64,000 nt of DNA, from assembly GCA_009360345.1 (NCBI GenBank), contig SPDP01000002.1, positions 1 through 64,000 on the forward strand, read 5' to 3'. Under the pieces are notes generated by a model. It was not told where the DNA came from and searched no databases. It saw only the letters and a list, made by a program, of their open reading frames with translations. This document shows, piece after piece, positions 1-8,121 of the stretch (positions are counted from its first letter, which is position 1; the number at the start of each line of letters is the position of its first letter). A program made the translations under genes and the position numbers. This stretch comes from Alcaligenaceae bacterium SAGV5 (lineage in GTDB: Bacteria; Pseudomonadota; Gammaproteobacteria; Burkholderiales; Burkholderiaceae_B).

Positions 1-71
1 CCCCCCTACGCGCTGACGCGCGCCCCCCAGGGGGCGAAACCGGCGGACTGGCAAAGCCAGATCCGCGGTTT
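1..71. repeat. Dispersed GC-rich intergenic element, copy 1 (36-nt box plus hairpin)
   Basis: Positions 1-36 are a GC-rich box that recurs exactly, in inverse orientation, at 27095-27130. It begins CCCCCCTACGCGCTGACG and ends CCCCCCAGGGGGCG. Positions 37-71 form a long imperfect hairpin with arms AAACCGGCGGA-CTGGC and GCCAG-ATCCGCGGTTT around an AAA loop. The second copy has the same layout with a hairpin of different sequence. Similar intergenic boxes are, from memory, common in Bordetella and Achromobacter genomes. A role in transcription termination or mRNA 3'-end protection is inference. Confidence 0.7.
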
Positions 72-131
72 CCTGGGTCTAGTACGGTTTTCTTGGAGTG
101 CGGGGGAGTCTCGGACATTTGCGCATAATCA

Positions 132-147
132 TATACCCAAGGGTATA
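132..147. promoter_or_regulatory. Perfect dyad TATACCC-AA-GGGTATA, candidate LysR operator
   Basis: This is an exact 7-bp inverted repeat with a 2-bp centre. It lies in an AT-richer patch upstream of the LysR gene at 319. The size suits a LysR-family recognition site, but it is about 170 bp from the gene and could serve a gene beyond the left edge. No gene is visible in 72-318. Confidence 0.4.
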
Positions 148-318
148 CCCCTATAAACCTCCACCGCCTACATGTCGATGTCGCGCAGGCTGGCATCCAG
201 GCACCAGCGCTCGTCCATCTTGACATCCCCCCACCTGAATCCGGGTATGTGCCCCGCGCGGCGGCCGCCGACTGCCCCTATACTTGCCGCGACCGGGCAA
301 GAACAGGTGTGTTGCCGT

Positions 319-1227
319 ATGAATGTAACCCTGCGCCAGATGCGCGCGTTCGTCGAAGTCGTGCATTGCGGCGGGTTCACCGCGGCCTCGCGGCGGCTGC
401 ACCTGACCCAGTCCGCCACCAGCCTGCTGGTGCGCGAACTCGAAGGCCAGCTGGGATTGCAGTTGCTGGACCGGTCCACGCGCAAGCTGGCGGTCACCGA
501 GGCCGGCGCGGAGTTCCTCCAGCACGCGGAACGCATCCTGGGCGAGGTCGAGCAAGCCATCCGCCGCACCCAGGACCTGGTGCAGATGCGCCGCGGGCGC
601 GTCACCGTGGCGACCACCCCGGTCATGGCGGCCACGCTGCTGCCCGACGCCATCGCCACGTTCCAGGCCGCCCATCCCGCCATCGAGGTCAAGATGTCCG
701 ACGCCCCGCTGGACGTCATCCTGCAACAAGTGCAGCAGGGCGAGGCAGACCTGGGCGTGGGCGTATTCACCGGCAACGAGGTGGAACTGAACCGCAGCCT
801 GCTGATGCGGCATCCGCTGGGCGCCATGATTCCCAGCGCCTGGCCGCTGGCGCGCCGGCGGCGGGATCTGGCGTGGGCCGACCTGGCCAGCCAGCCCATG
901 ATCGTCGTGCCGCAGTCCAGCGGATCCTTGCCGCAGATCGACCGTGTGCTGCACCAATCCGGCATCGCGGCCCAACCGCGCTTCGAGGTGCACTACCTGT
1001 GGTCGGCCATCGGCCTGGTCGAGGCCGGCCTGGGCATCGCGGTCCTGCCGTCCTACGCGGGACTGCTGGCCCGCTCGAAGCGGGCGCGCTTCCGCGTGCT
1101 GCACGACCCCGTGGTGTACCGCAAGATCGAACTGGTCACGCAACCCGGCCGCTCGCTGTCGCCGGCGGCCGCGTCCTTCCGCGCCCATCTGGCGGCCCAC
1201 TGCAAGGCATTCGAGGAACGGGGCTGA
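319..1227 (+). CDS. LysR-family transcriptional regulator
   Basis: The product has 302 residues, normal for the family. The N-terminal winged helix-turn-helix starts MNVTLRQMRAFVEVVHCGGF and continues through the conserved AASRRLHLTQSATS and LEGQLGLQLLDRSTRKL stretch. A co-inducer-binding domain follows (GRVTVATTPVMAATLLPD). I use ATG 319 because the open frame from 172 adds 49 residues unlike any LysR leader. A TATACT -10-like hexamer at 279-284 would give a short leader. The gene converges on the amidohydrolase at 1258, so its target may be that Bug-amidohydrolase operon or a gene off the left edge. The ligand is unknown. Confidence 0.93.
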   Translation: MNVTLRQMRAFVEVVHCGGFTAASRRLHLTQSATSLLVRELEGQLGLQLLDRSTRKLAVTEAGAEFLQHAERILGEVEQAIRRTQDLVQMRRGRVTVATTPVMAATLLPDAIATFQAAHPAIEVKMSDAPLDVILQQVQQGEADLGVGVFTGNEVELNRSLLMRHPLGAMIPSAWPLARRRRDLAWADLASQPMIVVPQSSGSLPQIDRVLHQSGIAAQPRFEVHYLWSAIGLVEAGLGIAVLPSYAGLLARSKRARFRVLHDPVVYRKIELVTQPGRSLSPAAASFRAHLAAHCKAFEERG

Positions 1228-1230
1228 CGC

Positions 1231-1254
1231 CGCGCCGGCCAGGCGGCCGGCGCG
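1231..1254. terminator. Bidirectional GC hairpin between convergent genes
   Basis: CGCGCCGGCC at 1231-1240 and its exact complement GGCCGGCGCG at 1245-1254 form a perfect 10-bp stem with loop AGGC. It lies between the stop codons of the LysR gene (1227) and the convergent amidohydrolase (1258). There is no clear T run, so it is a weak or factor-assisted terminator. Confidence 0.5.
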
Positions 1255-1257
1255 CGT

Positions 1258-2604
1258 TCACCGGGCGGCCACTTCGCGCACGGATTGCGCCGCGTCGCGC
1301 ACGATCTGCGCGGGGTCGCAGGCGGTCCACTGTCCGCGCCGGCGCAACACCCGTCCGTCGACGATGACGGTATCGACGTTGGCCGGCTGGCCCGAATAGA
1401 CCAGCGAGAAGGCGGGATCCACCACCGGCGCCATGTTCAGGTCCGTGGCACGGACCAGGATGATGTCGGCCCGCTTGCCCGCCTCGAGCGAACCGACCTG
1501 GTCCGCGATGCCCAGGTCGCGCGCGCCGTCCAGCGTGGCCAGCCGCAGCAGGCGGCGCGCCGTCAGCGCGACCTCGGCGCCGAAGCGCTGGCGATGCGAC
1601 CACAGCAAGGTACGCATGCAGGAGAAGAAATCGGCATTGGCCGAGGCCGACGAACTGTCCACCGACAGGCTCTGCCGCACGCAGGCGCACTCCAGTTCGT
1701 GGAACTGGATCACGCCGCGCGATGCCTGGGCGTACAGCACCTCGATCACCGGCGAACACGAGAACGAGACGCCGCAGGCGGCCACCCGCTCCCGCTCTTG
1801 CGGCGATACGCCCTGGGGGTGCACCAGTTGCAGGTCGGGGCCCAGCAGGCCGTGCGCATCCAGCACCGACACCACGCCAGGGCGGGCATGCATGGTGATC
1901 GGCAGGCCCAGGCGCCGCACGCCCGCGAACTCGGCCCGCACGACCTCGATGGGCACGGTGCCGCGCGGATTGGAAACCGGCGTCCTGAGCGCCGCGCCCA
2001 CGTGGATCATCGGATCGCCACGCTCGGCCCGGGCGATTTCCTCCAGGCCCGCCAGGTCCATCGCCCGGTCCAGTGGCAGTTCCTGGCCCCAGCCGTAGGC
2101 CAGCCGGCCCCGTATGCCCAGGCTGCGCATGGCCGCCAGCTCCGCCCGCGCGTGATCGGGCGTACGGGTGTTGTGCGACCAGTTGTGGACCGTCGTGATA
2201 CCGCCCGCCAATCCCTCGGCCAGCCCCAGCCGTACCGAGTGATAGGAATCGTCCGGCGTGAAGCGCGGCCCCATGGACAAGGTCACCGGAAAGTAGCCGC
2301 GCGCCGCCTCGTCGCCGCTGATCAGCGCCCGCAGCGAGCAATTCCACAGGTGCCAGTGCGTATCCACGAACCCCGGCATCACGATCATGCCGCGCGCATC
2401 CAGCTCCCGCGCGCCCGGCACGCTCAGCCCCCGGCCGATCGCCACCAGCGTCCCGTCGCGGACGTGGATATCGGCGTCCGGCAGGTCTTCCATGCCGTCG
2501 GCCATGGTCATCACATGGCCGCCCCGTATCAAGAACTCGTCGCGCGCGGGCAGTCCGGCCACGTGTCCGGCCGCCTCGCGCCACCTTGCTGCCTGCATGC
2601 CCAT
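1258..2604 (-). CDS. Amidohydrolase, SsnA/AtzA-like metal-dependent hydrolase
   Basis: The product has 448 residues and belongs to the cytosine-deaminase/TRZ-ATZ branch of the amidohydrolase superfamily. Visible features are the N-terminal composite domain (EFLIRGGHVMTMADGMEDLPDADIHVRDGTL, broken here by the length rule only in reading), the metal motif PGFVDTHWHLWN near residue 80, GITTVHNWSHNT, and the C-terminal GSLEAGKRADIILVRATDLN. The family deaminates or hydrolyses heterocyclic amines and cyclic amides; the substrate cannot be read from sequence. Its start is 3 bp past the stop of the Bug protein gene, so the two are an operon, and the transporter protein probably binds the same substrate or a relative of it. 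The exact start is uncertain within the first 30 residues. Confidence 0.88.
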   Translation of the reverse strand: MGMQAARWREAAGHVAGLPARDEFLIRGGHVMTMADGMEDLPDADIHVRDGTLVAIGRGLSVPGARELDARGMIVMPGFVDTHWHLWNCSLRALISGDEAARGYFPVTLSMGPRFTPDDSYHSVRLGLAEGLAGGITTVHNWSHNTRTPDHARAELAAMRSLGIRGRLAYGWGQELPLDRAMDLAGLEEIARAERGDPMIHVGAALRTPVSNPRGTVPIEVVRAEFAGVRRLGLPITMHARPGVVSVLDAHGLLGPDLQLVHPQGVSPQERERVAACGVSFSCSPVIEVLYAQASRGVIQFHELECACVRQSLSVDSSSASANADFFSCMRTLLWSHRQRFGAEVALTARRLLRLATLDGARDLGIADQVGSLEAGKRADIILVRATDLNMAPVVDPAFSLVYSGQPANVDTVIVDGRVLRRRGQWTACDPAQIVRDAAQSVREVAAR

Positions 2605-2607
2605 CCC

Positions 2608-3618
2608 CTAGTCGGCCTTGGCACCGGTCAGGCGGATCAGGCGTTCCTTGTGGCGCATCTCGTCGCGCAGCGCGGCGCTGAACTCCGCCGGCGACGAAAA
2701 CACGGGATCGAAACCGCGCGCGGCCACGAAGCGCTGCTGGAATTCCGGATCGGCGGCGATCGCCTTCACGTCGGCATGGATGCGCTGGATCACGGCATCG
2801 GGTGTGCCGCCGGTGACGAAAAGGCCGAACCAGGACTCACGCGGATCGATATCGGCATAGCCCGCTTCCGCCAGGGTGGGCACGTTCGGTTCGGCCGGAA
2901 GCCGGCTGGCGCGCGCGATGGCCAGCGGCTTCATCTTGCCCGCGCGGATATGGGGCTCGGCGATGGCCGTGCCCACCATGGCCAGTTGCACCTCGCCGCC
3001 GATCAGCGCCGTCACGGCCGGCATGATGCCCTTGTACGGTATCTGGGTGATCTGTATGCCCGTCTTGTGCCGCAGCCCCTCGAACAGCAGGTGGGGCAGG
3101 CTGCCCGACCCCATCGAGGCGTAGTTCAATTCGTTGGGCCTGGCCTTGGCCTGCGCCACCAGCTCGTCGAGCGAATTGGCTTTCACGGAAGGGTGCGCCA
3201 GCACCATCTGCGGCAGGCTGACCAGTTGCGAGATCGGCGCCAGGTCGCGCACGGCATCGTAGGGCAGCTTGTCGTACAGGAAGGGATTGCTGGTGATGGT
3301 CGATTCGCTCGTGACCAGCAGCGTGTGGCCGTCGGGCGCGGCCTTGGCGACCGCCTCGGCGCCGATGATCGACGCGGCGCCCAGCTTGTTCTCGACGATG
3401 ACGGGCCTGCCCCACTTCTGCCCCAGGCGCTCGGCCAGGGCACGGGCGATCACGTCCACGCCGCCCCCGGGCGCATAGGGCACCACGATGCGCACCGGCC
3501 GCGCCGGCCAGGCCGGCTGCCCCATCGCCGGCACCGCGGCCACGACGCCCAGGGCCGCGGCGCATGCCGCCAGCCACCGGCGGCGGCCCGTGGCCGCTCC
3601 TGCACTTCCTTGCCTCAT
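2608..3618 (-). CDS. Bug/TctC-family periplasmic solute-binding protein
   Basis: The product has 336 residues. A signal peptide (RRRWLAACAAALGVVAAVPAMGQ) is followed by the family hallmark WPARPVRIVVPYAPGGGVDV and later INYASMGSGS/PYKGI-type segments. Bug proteins are the extracytoplasmic receptors of tripartite tricarboxylate-type transporters and are strongly expanded in Bordetella. I chose ATG 3618 because GAAGGAGACGAG lies just upstream; the frame extends further but without signal-peptide logic. No TctA or TctB gene is adjacent. The amidohydrolase gene follows directly. The ligand is unknown. Confidence 0.93.
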   Translation of the reverse strand: MRQGSAGAATGRRRWLAACAAALGVVAAVPAMGQPAWPARPVRIVVPYAPGGGVDVIARALAERLGQKWGRPVIVENKLGAASIIGAEAVAKAAPDGHTLLVTSESTITSNPFLYDKLPYDAVRDLAPISQLVSLPQMVLAHPSVKANSLDELVAQAKARPNELNYASMGSGSLPHLLFEGLRHKTGIQITQIPYKGIMPAVTALIGGEVQLAMVGTAIAEPHIRAGKMKPLAIARASRLPAEPNVPTLAEAGYADIDPRESWFGLFVTGGTPDAVIQRIHADVKAIAADPEFQQRFVAARGFDPVFSSPAEFSAALRDEMRHKERLIRLTGAKAD

Positions 3619-3870
3619 CTCGTCTCCTTCGCGCCGGGCGGCCCGGGAAGCAGGCCCGCCTTCCGATGCCCCACGGCGACATGGCAAACATTTCACCCGC
3701 GGGAGGCGGGACAGGCAAACGAGAAAAAGTTGTAGTTCTATCAGTTCGCCATCTGAATCGCGGTCCCGCCGCGCTTACACGCTGTCATGAAAAATGGCGC
3801 GAAATCTGCAAGAATCGGGCGCTCCGCCTCCGCCGGCCGCACCCCGCCCGGCCCTCCCCTGCGAGTCCCC

Positions 3871-4224
3871 ATGGCCTACATGCTGCTCATCGTCGAACCC
3901 ACCGGCCAGCGCGCCGAACGCAGCGAGGAGGCCGGCCGCGAACTCTACGATCGCATGGCCGCCTTCGGCGCCGACCTGAAGGCCCGCGGCCGGCTGCTGG
4001 CCGCCGAGTCGCTGGCCTCGCAGGACAGCGCCGTGCGCGTGCAACAGCGGGACGGGCGCGCCCGGCTGATGGACGGGCCGTTCGCCGAAGCCAAGGAAAT
4101 GATAGGCGGCTTTTTCCTGCTGGACTGCGCCACGCGCGAGGAAGCCGTGGCCATCGCCCAAACCTGCCCGGCGGCGCAATGGTGCACGGTCGAGGTCCGG
4201 GAAGTGGCGCCCTGCTACCGCTGA
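3871..4224 (+). CDS. YCII/DGPF-domain protein
   Basis: The product has 117 residues and starts MAYMLLIVEPTGQRAER. The signature MDGPFAEAKEMIGGFFLLD carries the DGPF motif and the AKE-IGG continuation of the YCII-related family. A longer reading from 3787 adds 28 basic, low-complexity residues, so I reject it. The biochemical role of DGPF proteins is unknown. They are repeatedly encoded next to ECF42 sigma factors, and one is encoded downstream here. This gene is 115 bp from the second DGPF gene. Confidence 0.88.
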   Translation: MAYMLLIVEPTGQRAERSEEAGRELYDRMAAFGADLKARGRLLAAESLASQDSAVRVQQRDGRARLMDGPFAEAKEMIGGFFLLDCATREEAVAIAQTCPAAQWCTVEVREVAPCYR

Positions 4225-4263
4225 GCCGCCCGGCCAGGTAGTTTCCCTAGGCCGCGTCCATCA

Positions 4264-4290
4264 TGTCGATTCCGGCCCGCGCCGATCGTC
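4264..4290 (+). promoter_or_regulatory. Candidate ECF42-type promoter (TGTCGA, then TCGTC)
   Basis: TGTCGA at 4264-4269 is followed after 16 bp by TCGTC at 4286-4290. As I recall, ECF42 target promoters carry TGTCGA in the -35 region and a CG(A/T)C-type -10. Transcription would start near 4298, about 40 nt before the DGPF gene at 4340, and would serve the unit that ends with the sigma gene and the exporter. That arrangement implies autoregulation. Confidence 0.5.
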
Positions 4291-4339
4291 GTAGGAACAG
4301 AAGCCCGCGTCCGGGCTTGCAACCACCGGAGAAACCGCC

Positions 4340-4750
4340 ATGCGATTCATGATCATCGTCCGCGCCACCGCCGACACCGAGGCCGGCGTCATGCCCGAGG
4401 AACCCCTGCTTGCCGCGATGACGTCCTACCACGAGGAACTGGCCAAGGCGGGCGTGCTGCTGGACGCCAACGGCCTGAAACCCTCGTCGCGAGGCTGGCG
4501 CGTCCGCTACCGCGCCGGCAAGGGCTCGGTCATCGACGGCCCCTTCGCCGAAACCAAGGAGCTGATCGCCGGCTACACGCTGATCCAGGTCCGCTCGCGC
4601 GAGGAAGCCATGGAATGGGCCCGGCGCTTTCCCTCGCCCATGGCCGAGGCCGACGGCGAGATCGAGGTACGCGAGCTCTTCGAGCTGGATGACCTCGGCC
4701 CGAGCGAAGCGGTGGACCGCTTCCGGAAGCTGGAAACAGCCAGCCGATAA
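4340..4750 (+). CDS. YCII/DGPF-domain protein
   Basis: The product has 136 residues (MRFMIIVRATADTEAGVMPE). It has IDGPFAETKELIAGYTLIQV as the DGPF core and REEAMEWARRFPSP further on, the usual shape of the PhnB-associated YCII family. It shows recognisable similarity to the neighbour at 3871. CCGGAGAAACCGCC upstream provides a ribosome-binding site. It is the first gene behind the TGTCGA promoter and is followed at 36 bp by a VOC protein and then the ECF42 sigma factor. The function of the family is unknown. Confidence 0.9.
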   Translation: MRFMIIVRATADTEAGVMPEEPLLAAMTSYHEELAKAGVLLDANGLKPSSRGWRVRYRAGKGSVIDGPFAETKELIAGYTLIQVRSREEAMEWARRFPSPMAEADGEIEVRELFELDDLGPSEAVDRFRKLETASR

Positions 4751-4785
4751 CGCGCCGCGCCCCCTCTCTTCCCAAGGAATCCATC

Positions 4786-5193
4786 ATGCACAAGCAGATC
4801 TTCGTCAACCTGCCCGTCGCCGACCTGCCGCGCACCCAGGCCTTCTTCGGCCAGCTCGGCTTCACCTTCAACGCCCAGTTCACCAACGACAAGGCCGCCT
4901 GCATGGTCATCGGCGAGAACATCTACGCCATGCTGCTCACCACGGATTTTTTCCGCGGTTTCGCCAGCAAGCCGATCAGCGATGCCCGGCAAAGCACCGA
5001 AGTCCTGGTGGCCCTGACCTGCGACAGCCGGGAAGCCGTCGACGACATGGTGCGCAAGGCCCTGGCCGCCGGCGGCACGGCGCCGCGGCCTCCGCAAGAC
5101 CACGGCTTCATGTACAGCCATGGCTTCGACGACCCGGACGGCCATGCATGGGAGGTCTTCTACATGGACCCGGCCACGGTCGAGCAGGGCTGA
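4786..5193 (+). CDS. VOC-family (glyoxalase/bleomycin-resistance-like) protein
   Basis: The product has 135 residues with the vicinal-oxygen-chelate pattern: KQIFVNLPVADLPRTQAFFG at the start, FFGQLGFTFNAQFTNDKAAC, and a C-terminal GFDDPDGHAWEVFYMDP with the metal-ligand Glu region. This subtype often sits beside DGPF genes and ECF42 sigma factors. The enzyme reaction is unknown. The sigma factor gene begins 4 bp past its stop. Confidence 0.88.
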   Translation: MHKQIFVNLPVADLPRTQAFFGQLGFTFNAQFTNDKAACMVIGENIYAMLLTTDFFRGFASKPISDARQSTEVLVALTCDSREAVDDMVRKALAAGGTAPRPPQDHGFMYSHGFDDPDGHAWEVFYMDPATVEQG

Positions 5194-5197
5194 GCCT

Positions 5198-6478
5198 GTG
5201 ACGCAGGCCGCCACCCACCGGGCCATCGAAGCCGTCTGGCGGATCGAATCGGCCCGCATCATCGCGGGCGTCGCGCGGCTGGTGCGCGACGTCGGCCTGG
5301 CCGAGGAACTGGCGCAGGACGCGCTGGTGGCCGCGCTGGAGCGATGGCCCGGGGATGGCGTGCCGGACAATCCCGGAGCCTGGCTGATGACCACCGCGAA
5401 GAACCGGGCGCTGGACCGCCTGCGCCAGGCCGCCCTGCATGCGCGCAAGCACGAGGAATACGGCCACGAGACCGAAGTGCTGGGCGCCGGCCACGCGCCG
5501 GACCCGGCGGCCCTGGTCGAGGCGGCGCGCGACGACGACGTGGGCGACGACCTGCTGCGCCTGATCTTCACCGCCTGCCATCCCGTCCTCTCCACCGACG
5601 CCCGCGTCGCGCTGACGCTGCGCCTGCTGGGCGGGCTGACCGCCGGCGAGATCGCGCGCGCCTTCCTGGTGCCCGAAGCCACCATCGCCCAGCGCATCGT
5701 GCGCGCCAAGCGCACCCTGTCGGCGGCCAAGGTGCCGTTCGAGGTGCCCCGCGCGCAGGAGCGCGAGGCGCGGCTCGAATCGGTGCTGGAAGTGATCTAC
5801 CTCGTCTTCAACGAAGGCTATTCGGCCACGGCCGGTGACGACTGGATGCGGCCGGCGCTGTGCGGCGAGGCGCTGCGGCTGGCGCGCGTGCTGGCCGGGC
5901 TGGCGCCGGACGACGGCGAGGTGCATGGCCTGTGCGCGCTGCTGGAGGTCCAGGCCTCGCGCCTGCCCGCCCGCACCGACGCCGACGGCCGCCCCGTGCT
6001 GCTGATGGAGCAGGACCGCGCGCGCTGGGACCCGCTGCTGATACGGCGCGGCCTGGCGGCCCTGGCCCGCGCCGAAGCCCTGGGCGGGGCCCACGGCCCC
6101 TATGCGCTGCAGGCCGCGCTGGCCGCCTGCCATGCCCGGGCCCGCACGCCGGACGAGACCGACTGGGAACGCATCGTGGCCTTGTACGACGCCCTGGCCC
6201 AGGTCGCCCCTTCGCCCGTGGTCGAGCTGAACCGCGCCGTGGCGGTCGGCATGGCGTTCGGCCCCGCCGCCGGGCTGGCGCTGGCGGACGCGCTGCGTTC
6301 GGAACCGGCCCTGGCGAATTATCACTGGCTGCCCAGCGTGCGCGGCGACCTGCTGCACAAGCTCGGACGCCACGCCGAGGCGCGCGAGGAATTCCTGCGC
6401 GCCGCCGCCATGACCCGCAACCTGCGGGAACAGGAACTTCTGATGGCCAGGGCAGCCCAAGCCCTCCCCTCTCATTGA
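5198..6478 (+). CDS. RNA polymerase sigma factor, ECF42 type with C-terminal extension
   Basis: The product has 426 residues, twice a simple ECF sigma. Region 2 is IAGVARLVRDVGLAEELAQD with WPGDGVPDNPGAWLMTTAKN. Region 4 is LTLRLLGGLTAGEIARAFLV followed by IAQRIVRAKRTL. The long C-terminal part (VFNEGYSA, then tetratricopeptide-like helices ending in PSVRGDLLHKLGRHAEAREE) is typical of ECF42, which has no dedicated anti-sigma factor. The frame opens at 5120, but that would overlap the VOC gene. GTG 5198 lies 4 bp past the VOC stop and starts VTQAATHRAIEAVWRIESAR, matching family N-termini. It probably drives its own operon through the TGTCGA promoter. Confidence 0.93.
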   Translation: MTQAATHRAIEAVWRIESARIIAGVARLVRDVGLAEELAQDALVAALERWPGDGVPDNPGAWLMTTAKNRALDRLRQAALHARKHEEYGHETEVLGAGHAPDPAALVEAARDDDVGDDLLRLIFTACHPVLSTDARVALTLRLLGGLTAGEIARAFLVPEATIAQRIVRAKRTLSAAKVPFEVPRAQEREARLESVLEVIYLVFNEGYSATAGDDWMRPALCGEALRLARVLAGLAPDDGEVHGLCALLEVQASRLPARTDADGRPVLLMEQDRARWDPLLIRRGLAALARAEALGGAHGPYALQAALAACHARARTPDETDWERIVALYDALAQVAPSPVVELNRAVAVGMAFGPAAGLALADALRSEPALANYHWLPSVRGDLLHKLGRHAEAREEFLRAAAMTRNLREQELLMARAAQALPSH

Positions 6479-6485
6479 CCCCTCC

Positions 6486-8030
6486 ATGACCTCATCCCCG
6501 TCTCTCAAGGCCACCCGCAAGGAATGGATAGGGCTGGCCGTCATCGCGCTGCCCTGCATGGTCTACGCGATGGACCTGACCGTGCTCAACCTCGCCCTGC
6601 CCGCCATCAGCGCCCAGTTGAACCCGTCCAGCTCGCAACTCTTGTGGATCATCGACATCTACGGCTTCCTGGTCGCGGGCCTGCTCATCACCATGGGCAC
6701 CCTGGGCGACCGCATCGGGCGGCGCCGGCTGCTGCTGATCGGCGCCGCGGCGTTCGGCCTCGCCTCGGCCATCGCGGCCTTCTCCGACAGCGCGGGCATG
6801 CTGATCGCCATGCGGGCCCTGCTGGGCATCGCGGGCGCCACCCTGGCGCCGTCGACCATGTCCCTGATCCGCAACATGTTCCACGACGAGCACGAACGCC
6901 AGTTCGCCATCGGCGTCTGGATCGCCAGCTTCTCGCTGGGCAGCGCCATCGGGCCGCTGGTGGGCGGGGTGCTGCTGCAATTCTTCTGGTGGGGATCGGT
7001 CTTCCTGGTCGCGGTGCCGGTGATGCTGCTCCTGCTGGCGCTCGGCCCGGTGCTGCTGCCGGAATACCGCGATCCGGACGCCGGGCGCATCGACCCGCCC
7101 AGCGTGGCGCAATCGCTGTTCGCCGTGCTGGCGATGATCTACGGACTCAAGCAGATCGCCCAGCACGGCGCGTCGTGGACCGCCGGCGCCATCATCGCGG
7201 CGGGATTCGCGGTGGGCGTGGCCTTCGTGCGGCGGCAGCGGCGCCTGCCCTATCCGCTGCTGGACCTGAACCTGTTCATGCGGCCGGCCTTCAGCGCGGC
7301 CATCGCCGCCTACGCGCTGTCCTGCCTCGCCATGTTCGGCGTCTACATCTTCATCACGCAGTACCTGCAACTGGTGCTGGGCCTGGATCCGCTGCGGGCG
7401 GGCCTGGTCACCGTACCCTGGGCGCTCGGCTTCGTCGCGGGTTCGCTGCTCGCGCCGCGCCTGGCGCGGCGCGTGTCGCCGCTCTCCATCTTCGTGGGCG
7501 GCCTGCTCGCGGCCACCGCCGGCTTCCTCATGGTGCTGCTGGCCGACCGCCCGTACGGGCTGGAGGCGATCATGGCGGGCCTGATCGTGATGAGCCTGGG
7601 CATGGCGCCGGTGTTCACCATCGGCAACGAGATGATCATCACCTCGGCGCCGCCGCAGCGGGCGGGCTCGGCTTCCGCCATTTCCGAAACCAGCGCCGAG
7701 TTCAGCGGCGCGCTCGGCATCGCGGTATTCGGCAGCATGGGCACGATGATCTACCGCTCCGGCCTATCGGCGGGCATGCCGGACGGCATTCCGGCACAAG
7801 TGGCCGAGGCCGCCTCGTCGACGCTGGGCGCCGCGGTGGCGGCGGCGCATGCGCTGCCCACGCCGCAGGCCGACGCCATGCTGGCGGTGGCACGCGCGGC
7901 GTTCGTGGATGCGCTGCAACTCTCGGCGGCCGTCGGCGCGGTGCTGACCCTGTGCGCGGCCGTGGCCGCGGCCTGCATCCTGCGCGGCGGATCCGCCCGC
8001 GCCCAGGCGTGGCGCGACGACCCGGCGTAG
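6486..8030 (+). CDS. MFS transporter, DHA2 (14-TM) drug exporter, SmvA-like
   Basis: The product has 514 residues with about 14 hydrophobic segments, typical of DHA2/QacA/SmvA proton-driven exporters. Motif A in loop 2-3 is GTLGDRIGRRRLLL. The motif C region in TM5 reads GSAIGPLVGGVLLQFFWW. TM1 carries MDLTVLNLALPAI. It lies 7 bp downstream of the ECF42 sigma gene, so it is the output gene of that operon and suggests a response to a toxic compound. SmvA exports methyl viologen and cationic biocides; the substrate here is inferred only by family. Confidence 0.92.
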   Translation: MTSSPSLKATRKEWIGLAVIALPCMVYAMDLTVLNLALPAISAQLNPSSSQLLWIIDIYGFLVAGLLITMGTLGDRIGRRRLLLIGAAAFGLASAIAAFSDSAGMLIAMRALLGIAGATLAPSTMSLIRNMFHDEHERQFAIGVWIASFSLGSAIGPLVGGVLLQFFWWGSVFLVAVPVMLLLLALGPVLLPEYRDPDAGRIDPPSVAQSLFAVLAMIYGLKQIAQHGASWTAGAIIAAGFAVGVAFVRRQRRLPYPLLDLNLFMRPAFSAAIAAYALSCLAMFGVYIFITQYLQLVLGLDPLRAGLVTVPWALGFVAGSLLAPRLARRVSPLSIFVGGLLAATAGFLMVLLADRPYGLEAIMAGLIVMSLGMAPVFTIGNEMIITSAPPQRAGSASAISETSAEFSGALGIAVFGSMGTMIYRSGLSAGMPDGIPAQVAEAASSTLGAAVAAAHALPTPQADAMLAVARAAFVDALQLSAAVGAVLTLCAAVAAACILRGGSARAQAWRDDPA

Positions 8031-8121
8031 GCGCCCGGAGACCAGGACTTGTTCAAGATAATGAAACACTTCCGCTGACGGTCGCGCATCCGCCCATACA
8101 GTTTCCGTAAAGGAGACAACG

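Noticed and set aside
5198-6478. The sigma factor as the HrpL/BtrS regulator of the hrp boxes
   Set aside because: It is an ECF42-type protein with a long C-terminal extension and a different predicted promoter; HrpL/BtrS are short ECF sigmas.
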